Positions 45,734 through 58,601 of a stretch of 64,000 nucleotides of DNA are shown one piece after another (position 1 is the first letter of the stretch; each line of letters begins with the position of its first letter). The stretch lies in assembly GCA_000499405.2 (NCBI GenBank), contig HG738139.1, positions 13,008,898-13,072,897 of the forward strand, written 5' to 3'. The notes under the pieces were generated by a model. The model saw only the letters and a list, made by a program, of their open reading frames with translations. It did no database searches and had not been told where the DNA came from. Position numbers and translations under genes: made by a program. Source of the DNA: Onchocerca volvulus (Eukaryota; Nematoda; Chromadorea; Rhabditida; Onchocercidae).

Positions 45734-47081
45734 TCATTTGTAATGTCTGTCTGTTTTTACAGTTATCCATTCGATTTTTTATAGAAATGAAAATATCGAT
45801 AGGACGATTGCTAATTTACATAATGTATACATACATGTACATTCAACAGGAAAAATAAATTCTTTTAGGCTGTGCAAATATGAGATAATCTACCCACTTA
45901 TTTGTTCGAATAGTTTCGGATTTTTTGATAGATTTGTGATTTTCAAATTTAAATTTGTTTCATTATGAAATATCATTTCTATTAAACTTTTCTATTAAAA
46001 TTAATTTAAACATAATAATAAGTTGTAAACAATGGAATTTTCATCAAAGCATCGATTGATTATTACGATTTGTCGATTGAGATATTTCCTTTCTTTGCTT
46101 ATTTGTTTGTATTCGTCTCTTTATTGTTTGCTATTAGATTTTCCTCAATCCATTTATCTCATTTCCTGATTTATGCAGTCATACAAGATAAGTACAACAC
46201 ATTACTATAAAAAGTTTCATTATATTATTTATCGGTTCTGTTCCTGTCAATACTATTTATTAGAATGAGTTTTGAATGAATGCTGAAATAGAAGTAATCA
46301 TTCCAAATATAAATGAGAAGTTTTAATGAATTAGCCATCCGTCGAGTACTAAATTTCATCAACGTCAACTGTTTACATCATGTCATCGAAGGTCAATTGT
46401 CAATTAGGATAAAGTCAATCGTCGTTCTTGCTTTTCTTCGCAACAAAAATATATTTCTTAGAGCTAGTTGTTTACTCCTAATTTTTATCATTCAATCACA
46501 ATTGTAATTAAGAAGAATATACGGAGAAAATTAAGTAACCTTCGGAACAAACTTATGATTAATTATATCAGAGACTAATTAACTAACAGCATACAATAAA
46601 ATCCTTGATTCTTACTGTATTTCACAAATTGCACTTCGAAAAACAACAAATGAGATAATGTCAAAAAAATATGAAAGTATCAAAAACATTCAAAAAAAAA
46701 AGAAAAAACACTGAGGCACAGAAACATATTGAAGTCAAAAATCCACTGATAAACTGCTTGAACAATATCTGCAGCGGAAACAGTCCTATGCTATGTCTCT
46801 CTACTTTAATCAAAGTTGACAAAAATCCAAAGTTTTTTTTTCTTCCGCAATTCCATTCAGAAACCTTCAAATTTTCTGCAATAGATGATCGATTACAAAG
46901 ATGTAGAGTAAAGAAACAAAATCAAGTGTCTGAGAAAGACTTCTGCACGAAAGAACGGAAATAAAATGTTTTTTGTGGAATGCGACTAAATAGAATTGGA
47001 ATGATAGCATTCAAATAAATGAAGTAATAACAAAATAAAGACAATCATTGTATTAATTGTAGTGATTCAAGTTATTCTACG
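45734..47081 (+). repeat. Duplicated segment A, copy 2
   Basis: Second copy of 20119-21470 in direct orientation, ending 326 bp before the stop codon of the gamma-tubulin complex gene on the other strand. A two-copy repeat of about 28 bp (GATAGTGTAAGAATGGAGAA) lies just left of it at 45646-45707. Confidence 0.95.
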
Positions 47082-47406
47082 TTTTTATTTAACTATGCTT
47101 CATTAAGTATTGCATTAGAAATTTTTTATATTAATTATACTAATGCTGATACTTTACTAATATTTCTTATTGATAAGAATCAAACATATCTAAATAAAAG
47201 TTAAGCAATCATAATCAGCATAACACATATTGAACAGTAAAGAAATATTATCAGACATTCAATCCCAAAAAATAAATTTACGAACAAAAGAGATCAAAAA
47301 ATAGGATACAGACATCATAAATCTAAAAATCTGATATGCATCGGCTGAATTAAAATTCAGAAACAAGTGATATGGAAAAATCGGGAGCTGTCTTGGAAAA
47401 TGATCG

Positions 47407-50400
47407 CTAAATATCGCAGTGCCGATAAAAGTTAGTTAAATCTAGTTGCAACGCAAGTTCAACATAATGCATATTGCGCGGTGGTGCCATCAAAATGTTG
47501 AGTATATCCCGTATAAGAAGCTGAAAAGCGTAATAATTACATATAAATATTCCAATAATTAATAATGAAAATCCGTGTTTTGATTCTGCCGAATGACAAC
47601 ACAGTCGATAAAATTATATACAGTATTATTGAACATAAATTCATTAAAATAAAATCCATGCTATTATTTCTTCCAAAAAAATGAAAGTGCACATTTAAAA
47701 CAGTCAGAAATTCTACCGATTTTTTTTTTTTGGGAATTATCTCGTCTAAGTGGATGACTCCTCAGAAATTCAAAGATTATTTTAAATATCCAAAATACTT
47801 TAATTACAACTCAGTACACCAACCACAAATTTCGAATTCAGAGTTTTCACTTTTGGCTGATAATATTCCTCCAAATGTTGTTGCAATTCTTCTAAACGAA
47901 TTCGTTCTTCTTCTTGCTCGAAAAATTTAGTATCGTGAAAATTTTTGCCAGTCAAATCTTTCTGCTGTTTACTGAAGCGTTTACGGGCTTCAATTGTATC
48001 AATCATCTGTAATTAAGTTGAAGCATTCATGAATTAACAGTACTGTTGAATTTTTTGCGCTTGTACCGTACACAAAAAAAAAAAAAGAAAAATTAATCTT
48101 AGAGAGATGTAAATCTGACTTACCTCTGATCGAAAAGCGGCATAGTGTTTGAGAAGATTTGTTATTAATGAAAAGACCACACAAAATAAATTACGCAAAG
48201 TCTGCAAAAAATTACTTTTCTTCGGACTATATTAAATAATTAAAGAAATATATGAAAAATAGGAAATAATATCAAACAGAGGTCGAATGCAATGAAAAAA
48301 AATCAATATTGAAAAACAAATGCATTTTTACTGTGCTTTCTTCATTCAAGAAAAGGCCTTCTTCGAGTTGTCTAAGATATCGATTGTGTGCTTCTATGAT
48401 AGCATCTAGATCCCCGCAGATGTTGTCTATTTCCAAAAAGAAGGCTGCTCGAAGATTTAACACAATCTAAGAAATAACTAAGAAAATACTTTTTTTCACG
48501 CTGGTGCTGTCTTTGAAAATGCGGTAAAATACGGTGAAGTCATGGTAAAAAATATACGTCTCATAGGTATAAACTATAGTTTTTGATTAAAAGTATGTAA
48601 AACAAAATTTAAAATACAAATAATTGTTAACTATAATCTGCAAATTATTTATCGAATTTGCTTTGAAATAAATGATTTCTGATTTAAGGAAACTTTACAA
48701 ATACAATGGAAGAAATAAAAAATTACATTATGCGAGACGTAGGAACGAATAATGCTCAGAATTTGAGACATTCGAGCAAAGGAGACTGTGAATATATTCA
48801 CTATTAGTGTTGCATCTGAAATAATTAATTGAGTACATTTAATGATTATTCAACAACGAATAAAGCAGAGAATGAATAGTAAAGCTAAGCATTAAAAGGC
48901 AAAATCCAACTCACAATAAAGTTTGCTGACAAAAAGCTCCTATTCCTTACTATCTTTACAACTATAAATCTAAATTACAAATTCAACAAAAATAAATAAT
49001 TCTGTATAGTATCAAAAGCTCTAGTAATTGATTATAACGAAAAAATTAAATTAAAACAGTAATTAAACAGTAATTTTCAAAGAAGTCACAACAACTAAAA
49101 CAAACCAGATAATGGTTCACTCTTCATAAAGCAGTGATGATCTTGCAAAGTGGCAGTGAGTTGGAAATCAGTTGAAATTAGAAGCCATATAAATTCAAAT
49201 GCTTTCTCGTAACGTTCCATGGCACTAAAAAAAAGTTGTCAATTTCATCAGAATAATTTTTTGAACGTATCTGAAAATAAAAACTTGCATGGATCTGCAA
49301 ACATTTGAAAACAAATCGAATTATAGAAAATGAAAACTCCTGTCATTCAGTTTTGAATTATGGGCAGAAACTAAAAGTCAGTTTTTATAAGCTTATCTCT
49401 ATCCATTTACCAAGTCTAAGAGTGATGATAAATTCTGAATGCTCCAGAAATAGTTTTTTTTTTTTTTTTATTTTCAGCAATCAAACAAACAGAAGGCATA
49501 AATTGACTTAATCCTAATCTTGTTGCTCGTGTTACAGATATGCATATTCAAAATTCCTAATGTCATTTCTCAAGAGAATTATAAATAAGATCACGAGGAT
49601 TTTTCGGTTACTCTCATCAATTATAATTAAAGTTTTTATTATGAAACCTACTTAGCATTCAATGAAACATATGTATGCATAATAATACATATATCAATTC
49701 AAATTCATTATGCATACATATAAACGTACAAAAGCATAAAAGTGTAGGAACAAACAGTTACAATCAAACAGAAATTTCTAATAATTAAAAATGAAAAAAA
49801 CCTTTCGTTTAGAACAACTGAGATGGGGATTTTGGACTCATAGTTCAATCGGATGGTTGCACAACCACACTGATCCCGAGGGCTTGCGACAAGATAAGAG
49901 GAGTCGCCTGCTTCGTTAAATTCTTCCATTAAACCACAAGTTGCTTCGATATGTGCTTGTTTCAAAATGTCTCTTGGCCAACTCTTGCATTGCTGGATAG
50001 TTGCACTAAATGCTTGAGAAACTTGCTGTGAATCCAATTTCAACATATCACAGTTGTCACTTGCTTCTTTCCTGCAACTGATCGAGTCAGCTCGAAAGTT
50101 AAATTTTTAGAATAATATTCAGTAATTCTTTTCAAAAGTCTGATCTTAGCCAAATTTATTGGCACTAGTAGTATGGAGTTGATAGAGTGAGATGTCGTGA
50201 TGATATAAAATAATCCTAAAATTATATTCTTCTTGGAATTACTTTTTTAAGATTATATGAACCACTGTTTCATTCACATGATCTTAAAAGAAAAAGAACT
50301 GAAAAAATCAATTTCAGTTCAATTCCCTCCATTTCACAATTTTTTAAATGATCGCTTCGCTAATTACCAAATTCGCTATTGTACTTGAGAAAGAATTTTC

Positions 50401-53400
50401 CAGTGTCTACGAATCACAGCGCAATGTACTATGAAAGACTAAAAATCTTTAATTATATCAGTTGTTATTACAGATGGTAAATTCTATTGGCTATTCAACT
50501 ACTAAACCATAGCATTGAAAAAATGAACGACGAATGAAGAATTTTCACTGACTTCAACATTTCGTAAAAAGTTAATGCAAAATGTTCATCGTTCAACAAA
50601 TAATGTCGTTCAACTGCCAATATATGGGCATGAAAATTATACTTTCGAACGATATTCTGCGAAACTTTGCCACTCATTCGATGAGATAGTCTAAAATTTG
50701 AAAACTTTAGTCAAGAATTACGACAAAATAAATTGACAGATACGGTCGGATAAAGAACGATATATGTTTCATGGAATGTGTCAAATTATTTCAGAAATAC
50801 TAACGATAACTGCAAAGAAAATTCGCCGAATATAAGCAGTTCAAGAGTAGTGTTGACATATCGGATAAGACAAAGATTTATATTAGGCAGAATTTTCGAG
50901 AAAGTTTAAAGACTTGCTAGATTTTTTCATAAACAAAAAGCAGTGATTGGAACTGCTAAAAAACATACTTAGTAACAGCATGCCAAAGGCGATGACCAGC
51001 TGAAATATATAAATAACATTTCAGTGGATCAACTGAAGAGAGTATGCGCTGTCTCTCATGTAAATCGTCATCTTCCATGCCCATTAATTCTAGTAGAGCA
51101 ACAGTCTTGCCAACAACAAAAATCTAAATGAAAATCTAAAAATTTTCGCTATTGGTAAAATAGATAAAAACCAATGAATTTTATCAGAATGTGAAAACTT
51201 CTAAAACAAAAAAAAGATAAAAAATTGACATAATAGAATTTTCTTCCAATCGATATAAAATTGTTTTATTCAAGCCACAAAATTTATGACTGATAATAAA
51301 AGTTTCAAGAAATAGGTTTTTTTGACATACTTTTTCTTTAAGGCCTTCAAATTGCTGGAAGATTATTGGTACTGCATTATCCATTATACTATATTCTTTC
51401 GACCAATTTTTTTCCATCGCCCACTTGTTTCGCAATTCGATCATCCACTATAAATGCTTCTGTCAAATTTCATATAAAAACTGCTTATTTCAATTTAAGA
51501 AATTGATTGAAATTTTTGATATGGAATAACTACTGAGTTATAATTTCACGCCAGTTTTGTCTATTATATACACTACCTGCTGTTATTTCCAAAGTTTATC
51601 AATAACCTATAAAATATGAAATGAGACTAATCGTTTCGAATTACAATATTTTTAATCAAATAAATGAAAATAAAATTAATTAGTTCATTTCATGGCGCGA
51701 ATTCAAACTCACGAGATTTACAACAATACAAATCAAATCATAAAAAATACAAAAACAAAATTTACCTGGAAACCAGGATCCATCAATCGACCGTAAACAA
51801 GCCAGTTATGAAGGCAATCATGAAAAATGTATAACATAGGACGCAGCAATGCATACAGAAACTGTTGTACAAATTGGTTAGCAGTGCTCCTAAAGCCAAA
51901 AAATTCCAAATCAATACGAAAATATATTTATTTGCAGTAAATCCTCAACTAGATGCTGAATTAAAAAAAAATGTTTTAGTTTTGGTCTTTTTAATTTTCG
52001 TAATCTTACAAAAATAGCGCAGACATGTTTCACTGTCACAATGAAAATTAATCAACTTTTGAATTACCAATAAAGTGAGCAAAGCATGTTGAAAATTTGC
52101 ATTCCTTTGAGTCGTTCAAAAACGCAAACAACTTTTAAAAAAAGAGGCAATAACATTTCCCAGTTGGACAATGCAACCAAAATATCCAAACAAGTGAACA
52201 ATCTTGGATTGGACATATACTGAAACAACTTCACAAATTATTTTTAATATACAAAATATTCTAGAATTTAGGAATATTTTGAATCACAATGAAAAATATG
52301 TAGCAAAAGAAGACTTGGCATGTTATTAACAAAATCGGTCCATATTTCCCAAATGAGAACAATTACATACCTTCGTATATAACATAGAGATAAGGCCCAT
52401 GTAGCTAGCTAATACTTCGGACAACCCTGTGGAAAAAGCCTGAAATAGTGAATCAAAAAATGCGATAATTATGTGAATTTGAATTTTCATTTACATTCAT
52501 TTCATTTCAGTTCTGTTTTTTTCGCTTCAATCATGCGAAGACAATATTTGGAATATCTTATAATCGAAATAATATCTAGTAAGATATTAAAACCCAAACT
52601 AAGTAATGGACCTCAAATTTGACGTGGCAAAATGCAGTCTACAACAAATCCAAAAACGAATGACAATGAAAGATGACAAAAAAATCATTGCAAAGCAAAG
52701 TAAAAATGTGATGCGCATCCAATAATGCATATAGTGATGCGCAATGTATATGTTAAAATGTCTTTCATCCTAACTTAACGATAAAACAAGCAGAAATAAA
52801 TGAAACAAACCCGAGCAAGGCGATCCGAGGTCGGCTTTTGCGATTCATGTCGTAACTGCAAATAAGCATTTGCAATAGGCAATAATCGCAAAAGCTGAAC
52901 GCGTACAGTGTCGTCGACTGCAAGCATATCGCTTAACTGTAATTCAGAATGTTTGTCACCGCGACATATGATGTAAGTACCTTCAATGCCTTGCAAGGCC
53001 ATCAGCATATGTCTTGTCAGCTCCTCTTCGCAAACAACTGTAAATTTCTCTAATTAAACTTTTATTTGTGCATTTCATGCGGAAAAAAGATTAAAAATGT
53101 TTTTTGTACCATTTATTTTTCAAATATAAGCTTAGATATAAAACGAAATTGTATTTGGCATAAATTCAAAACGTAAATTTTTGTACCTTCTGTTTCATAA
53201 ATGCAAGAAAGACCTAAAAATTTTGATTTCTTGCGGACGCAACAAGAATTAGAAATCGAAACAAAATGCATAAAATACATCATGATTGCAAAGTTTTTGA
53301 GAAGGAATTCTGCCTCATAAAAATGATGTTTTACTTTACTTATATTACTCAATTTATTTGATGATACAAAATTTATTGTCCTTTACCAGTTTATCAAAAG

Positions 53401-56043
53401 CTAATCAACACTGAGAGTACATAGATTACAATACATTTTAAAATAATAATGAATGTTATCAAGGCTAACCAGAGAGCTGTGCTGCTCGTCCGGTGAGTGC
53501 AAAAGGCTGTGGAGTTAAAAGCCGAACATGTTTCGACCTGCAAAAAATTTCTCAGAAAAAACCAACAAAAGTAATTTCCAATCAAAAATTGATCTAAAAA
53601 GCTAATCAGTTTTTTCCGCAATTAATGCTGTTTGAGATGAACTACCAAAGATACTATCGTATAAATATCATGATAGAGAAGAATATGAGCTGTAGCTTAA
53701 TTTTAATTACTTCTGTCATACAGGTCACCGAAATTAAGCTTTTGTAAGTAAATTATAATTTAAGATTCAGGATTTCAATATTTTAAACTCTTCAAGATTA
53801 AAAACATACGAAAAAAGACTTTGTCTACTATTCGAGGAACTTGGTGTCGTTGAATGACTTAAAGCAAATTTGGTGATATGCTGTCGGGATATCGGTGTTA
53901 TTGGAGCATTACTAGTATTCGCATTTGCTGCTACTAGCTTTGCATCTCGCTCAACCCTTCTAGCATACTGAAAAAAAAAAAAAAGATGGGCAATCGTAAA
54001 GGAAAGTATTCTTAATTTTTCTTCATTTTTTTAGCTTTGAGACTTCCTTTTCAAAAATTCCAGCAAAATTAATTGAGAAAAAAAAAATCATGGGACAACA
54101 AGAAATTGATTTTCAGATCTCTAAAATTATGATCATAACAATTCCAATCCTCGATTAATCCTTTAAGCATGAATGTGATCATATCAACATTGATTTTGGA
54201 AGTATAAAAGGTATTATTACCGATGTCTTCAGCTTTTCCAAAGTGATGAAAGTATTTATTCAGCAGAAGCTGAATTAATCGGAAGAAAATCAAGACATTT
54301 GGGGGATAATCAAGAAATATTGTACTGGGAAATACTGTAGAAGAATTAAGCTAAGAACAATTGGCTAAATAAAATCCGTCCCATATACGAGCAGCTTAGG
54401 CATAAGACGAGATCATATGGTCCTTTGATATTAACTTTTAACTAAGAAATGGAACTTTGCATAGAAAAAAATATCTAAATAAAAATTGGAGAGACAATGA
54501 TTTGCATAAGTCTCCGGAAGCAAATAAAAAAAAAAAAAAAACGCTGCAAGAGATGCAAAAAATTACACAACTTCAGAAAATCAGAAATCATGTACAAGCA
54601 TATTAAATAATTATCTACGCTGTTCGTGTATGATTCCTGATATTTGGAAGCTGTACAATTTTCAGGTTTTGACAGTGAGAGTATTCAGAGACCATAGAAG
54701 ATTGTTAGTAAAGTAGAAAAGAATCTGTGAAAGAATTATATGCCTAAAACTGGAATTATCCACTTAATATCAGAAGATTTCTCGATAAAACTACTAACTG
54801 AAAAGCCAAACCTTTAAAAACAATAAAAAATTAAGTAATTTGGAGAAATAAGATTTATAAAAAGACTGATCAAAAGATTTACTGGTAGATATGTATATTT
54901 TGAGACTAACATACTTGGCGTTCCGAAGCATACGCTATGAGAAATAGAATTAGTTCATCTGAATCTATCAAATCTGGCCGTTTTTGTAATCGACGTACAA
55001 TTTCCGCAAACTGAGCAGCTCTTTTTTCACTTCGTTTGACATCTGTAAAATATAAAATAATAAGGATAAGATTAAAAAATTTATAAATGTATACTCAAAG
55101 ATTTTTTGAGTGAATTACAATTGAAAATGAAGTGATTATCGAAAAAAAAATACTAAAAAAAAGACTGAAATCAAATATTTTAATAATTGAATAGTCTAAT
55201 ATACAACTGAAAAGATTTCATACATTTTCTACGAATTCGTTCGATTTCGTTCCTTGCATCAACTTTAAAAGCTGTGCAATCTCCCAGAAAAAACCAAGAT
55301 AGATCCTCACGATCAGAAGCTAAAACTAAGTAAATTAAAATAAATTTAAAAAATATTAAAACAGAATTCTATATTATTTTGTTTGTAGAACTTTAATTTG
55401 GGATTTTCGCCATAATCAATTTTATACAGAGAACAAAAAAATTCTTCTTTCATAGTGTTTGGCGAAAATTTCAAACATTTAGTTCTACTGCCGGATGGTC
55501 ATTGCAGTTAGAACAAAAGAAAATCAAGAATAACAAAACACATAGAAATATAAAATGAAGAGTTGATTTAATATGTAAGATTATGCTGATTTAATATGTA
55601 AGATTATATTATTCATTCCTAAATGTCAGTATGATTCGACAGAGAATCCAAAATAACAAAACGACTGCAGGAAAATTCAAAATCATAAAATTCATTTTTT
55701 TTTTCTTAAAAAAGAATGAAAACATACGATTGCAGTTAAATTCTTGTATGAAATCATCCAAAAGTGGACTAAAATCAGGTCCACCGGATCCATCTGCTCG
55801 ATCATTGGGAAATTTAGAATGATTAAAAAACTAGATAGGACAAACTCACCACTCTTTCCACAACCTAGCCAAAACTTTGTCTTGATTTTTTATTTTAATT
55901 TATTTCATGACATGAAAATTGTGCAACAGAGCAATAATACGCTAGTATCACAACAAAACTTTATTTGAGAAAAATCTGCAAAAAGTAATAACTTACGACT
56001 ATAGCGAAAGTAAGATGACTTCTATCTTCTTGAATCGATAATC
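47407..56043 (-). CDS. Gamma-tubulin complex component (GCP2/GCP3 family)
   Basis: Large minus-strand gene. Exons in transcript order: 55830-55728, 55325-55224, 55042-54915, 53967-53810, 53537-53470, 53037-52811, 52439-52371, 52219-52068, 51889-51766, 51447-51331, 51123-50969, 50690-50553, 50071-49802, 49224-49106, 48815-48727, 48466-48332, 48201-48124, 48006-47851 and 47520-47407. All junctions close in frame (833 aa plus stop). A tentative earlier exon is 56043-55997, and the start codon is not found. GRIP1-like part: EEELTRHMLMALQGIEGTYI. GRIP2-like parts: ILAVERHYLLNDEHF, AMERYEKAFEFIWLLI, DLDAIIEAHNRYLRQLEEGL and the C-terminal VELALQLDLTNFYRH. These proteins bind gamma-tubulin and build the small complex that nucleates microtubules at centrosomes. 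The N-terminal LQKRPDLIDSDELILFLIAY block resembles GCP2 (C. elegans gip-2) more than GCP3 (gip-1), but I do not separate them firmly. The stop lies 326 bp from segment A2. Confidence 0.9.
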
Positions 56044-56656
56044 CTAAAAGATTATTTTATGAATATAGCAGATCCCATGAAATTTGACTACAGGAATCAA
56101 TAGAAGCAAATAAAACAATGGATATCAGATTATGAAGCATATTGATCAAAATACATCAAGGAAGCAAGCATGAAAATCGAGTTTTATTTTAAGATTGAAA
56201 ATATTTTCAAATAATAATCAAGGCTATGATACAAAACAATCAAGAAAATGCTTAAATGTCTAGAAGGATTTTACTGAATTCTTTCATTTAATATTAAACA
56301 TCTAAAAATCATATCTGTAAATAAAAAAAAGTCTTCCCATTTAACAAATGACGCTCGAATTAATGTTCATCAATAATAAAGTGATGCCAAATATGTTTGT
56401 AATAAAGAAACTTATAAGAATGCATCAAGAGCCTTTGCGTATAATGCAACTAACGAAACCGAAGAATCTGATACGACCAGAAATATTAGGTTAATGTAAA
56501 AAATAAGATGATCTACTTCAACATATTCAAACTGAATATGTTAAAATAAATAATTTTAAGTAACGCATCATACAATTAATTAGATCGGAAAAACAATAAA
56601 CACATAAACGTTGTGTATAACAATCATCATGCAAATAAGATCATTATAAGCAGATG

Positions 56657-57754
56657 TCATCCGTTTTTTTTAAAACCGTATTTTTTCCTCTCATAGAAAA
56701 GATCCGTTTTGGCACTTCCTAAGTTGACGATTTTTGGACAACCATCTCGATCTTTTTCCATAATCGTACATTCCTTGCAATAATAAGCATCACTTACTCC
56801 CGAACCTCCACAAATGACGCAGCGTCCCTAAACATATGTAATCAGTTAGACTAGTCAAAGTTAAATAATTTTAAATTTCTAGAGAATATCATTGCAAAAG
56901 ACAGACAAATTTCGAAAAACAGAATTTCAAATTCAAAATATTTCAGAAATTCCAAAATCAAATTGAACATTGGTGAAGAGATCCTGTTATTAAAACAATG
57001 AAAGATTGTTAATTACTATTAAATATATTATAGTGAATTTTAAAAAATCACGAAATTTTGAAACATAAAGACAATAATTTCCAGATATTTGTTTAAAATT
57101 TTTACCTGATACGATCCATAATTGCATTCATCGCAAATCCTTACTAGCGTACACGGTCGAACATACGAGTCACATATAACACAGCGGCCATCACCTGCAA
57201 TAAAAGTGAAATGAATTCTAGCTGTAAGTTGATAAATAAATTTGATGAAATGATCAGAAACAAACCTAATAACAATAATTGAAGTGCCCAAATAATTATT
57301 TACCACGTCGATTAATGCTTAAATAAATACTAAATATGCAAGATTGATTAATGCTTAAGCAACTATTGAGTTTGCCATGTCAGTGAATATTTAAGTACTA
57401 CCACACTTATCGAGTCATTCAATGCTCATATCTAGTGTCATGGATTCCTATCACAATATTCTCTTTATGATATGCAAGAAAAGAAGCTATGATATTAGCC
57501 ATCAAATCGATTATTTCAGACACTTGATGATTAGTTTTAGATCCTTAGATTTTATTTATTAATAGTGATGACGTCACTTGAACTTATTCGAAGTTTCACA
57601 AGAATGCATAATGCCAAACTTGAAATTCCGAAGAAAGATTTAAGAATGGATAAAAAAATTAAAGAAGAGAAGAAATACATTTTTCGCAAAGTCGACCGAT
57701 GGCAACACCTGGTTGCTTACGACAAAAAATCAAATCTGGATGATGCTTTGCCAT
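56657..57754 (-). CDS. PHF5A: PHD finger-like protein 5A (SF3b subunit)
   Basis: Minus-strand gene with three exons: 57754-57679, 57194-57106 and 56827-56657, giving 111 aa (human 110). It starts [16 protein letters not shown] and ends [11 protein letters not shown]. All the CxxC pairs that form the zinc-binding trefoil knot are present (CEKC, CVICDSY, ICDEC, CVICGG, YCKEC, DGCPK). PHF5A is a small, nearly invariant SF3b component that contacts the branch-point region in U2 snRNP and is essential for splicing. A TTATTTTAG acceptor about 40 nt upstream of ATG (57793) is a plausible spliced-leader site. It lies 614 bp upstream of the first tentative exon of the gamma-tubulin complex gene on the same strand, so the two could share an operon, though the gap is rather long. 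Confidence 0.96.
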
Positions 57755-58601
57755 GTTACACAAGTTTTGCTATCTTCGCAGGAAGTATTTTTCTAAAATA
57801 AATCGATGAATAATTTTCAGAATATTATGAAAATATATTAACGCTTCTCGAAAATTCGCGCAACTTTAAAAACAAAGTTTGAATGAATTAAAAAACATTT
57901 TCTAAAAAAAATCTCACAAAATTAATTATCATACCTAGTCTTTTCTTCCTAAGTTGTAGATTGAATTTAAGGTTGCTCTTATCCAAGAAGTACTTCAATA
58001 TGCACAATCCTTATTAATCCATCCAGAAATACTATGTAGTCTCGTTAAAAAAAAATAAAAATAAACATTGCAAAATTTTCCGACATAACTATGGAGTGGT
58101 AATTCTTCTCAATACAATCTTATCAGTACAGTCGTTAACAAAATTATCATAATCCTAATCAATATGTTCGGAAAAACTCCAACCAGCTCCCAATCTCTTT
58201 TGTTTCGACACGATATGGAACCGTAATTGTTCACGTTCACGTCGGACCTTCCACGTTCCGGCTGAAACCTTCACGTCTTCGCAATATCCACACGTTGGAA
58301 TCTGTGGAAATCGAAATCAGTTTTGAATTACTGACGAGTATGCAATGAAATTTTCGTTGCATGCAACAGATGAGTGATTATGATTGGGAGGAGGATTCGG
58401 AAGAATAGTACCGGGATTCGGGGGGGGGGGGGGGGGGGGGGGAATTACTTCCGGAATTCGGGAAAATAGTTCGGGGAGTTGTAGATGGGAATACTGGAGT
58501 TTGCGAGTTCACAGCAGGTGTTAAGACTTAATAAAATTTCTAAAGTAAGTTACAGGTAACCCAAGTTGAACAAAGGTTATCCACATAAATAGCAGATAGG
58601 A
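57755..58601. promoter_or_regulatory. Divergent promoter region, PHF5A / TRAPPC2L
   Basis: 847 bp between the two divergent start codons. It holds five CACGT motifs within 64 bp (58232, 58238, 58252, 58272 and 58291) and a run of 23 G (58420-58442). A minus-strand frame across the CACGT cluster (58157-58306) is open after a TTTCCACAG and could instead be a small exon (IPTCGYCEDVKVSAGTWKVR...), but no upstream exon joins it convincingly. Confidence 0.5.
58420..58442 (+). repeat. G23 homopolymer tract
   Basis: Twenty-three consecutive G in a strongly AT-rich genome, 160 bp upstream of the TRAPPC2L start, flanked by GGGATTCG and GGAATTACTTCCGG. It can form G-quadruplexes. The exact length may be affected by sequencing. 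Confidence 0.95.

Noticed and set aside
58157..58306. Minus-strand exon-like frame after TTTCCACAG
   Set aside because: Open and fairly protein-like, but no upstream exon could be joined and it overlaps the CACGT cluster in a divergent promoter; left as an alternative only.
58380..58410. Short acidic plus-strand ORF (MSDYDWEEDSEE) before the G tract
   Set aside because: Stops after 15 codons and no downstream exon is in frame; probably chance.
58550..58570. ACCCAAGTTGA resembling part of the nematode spliced leader
   Set aside because: Only about 10 nt match and there is no donor or Sm-site context.
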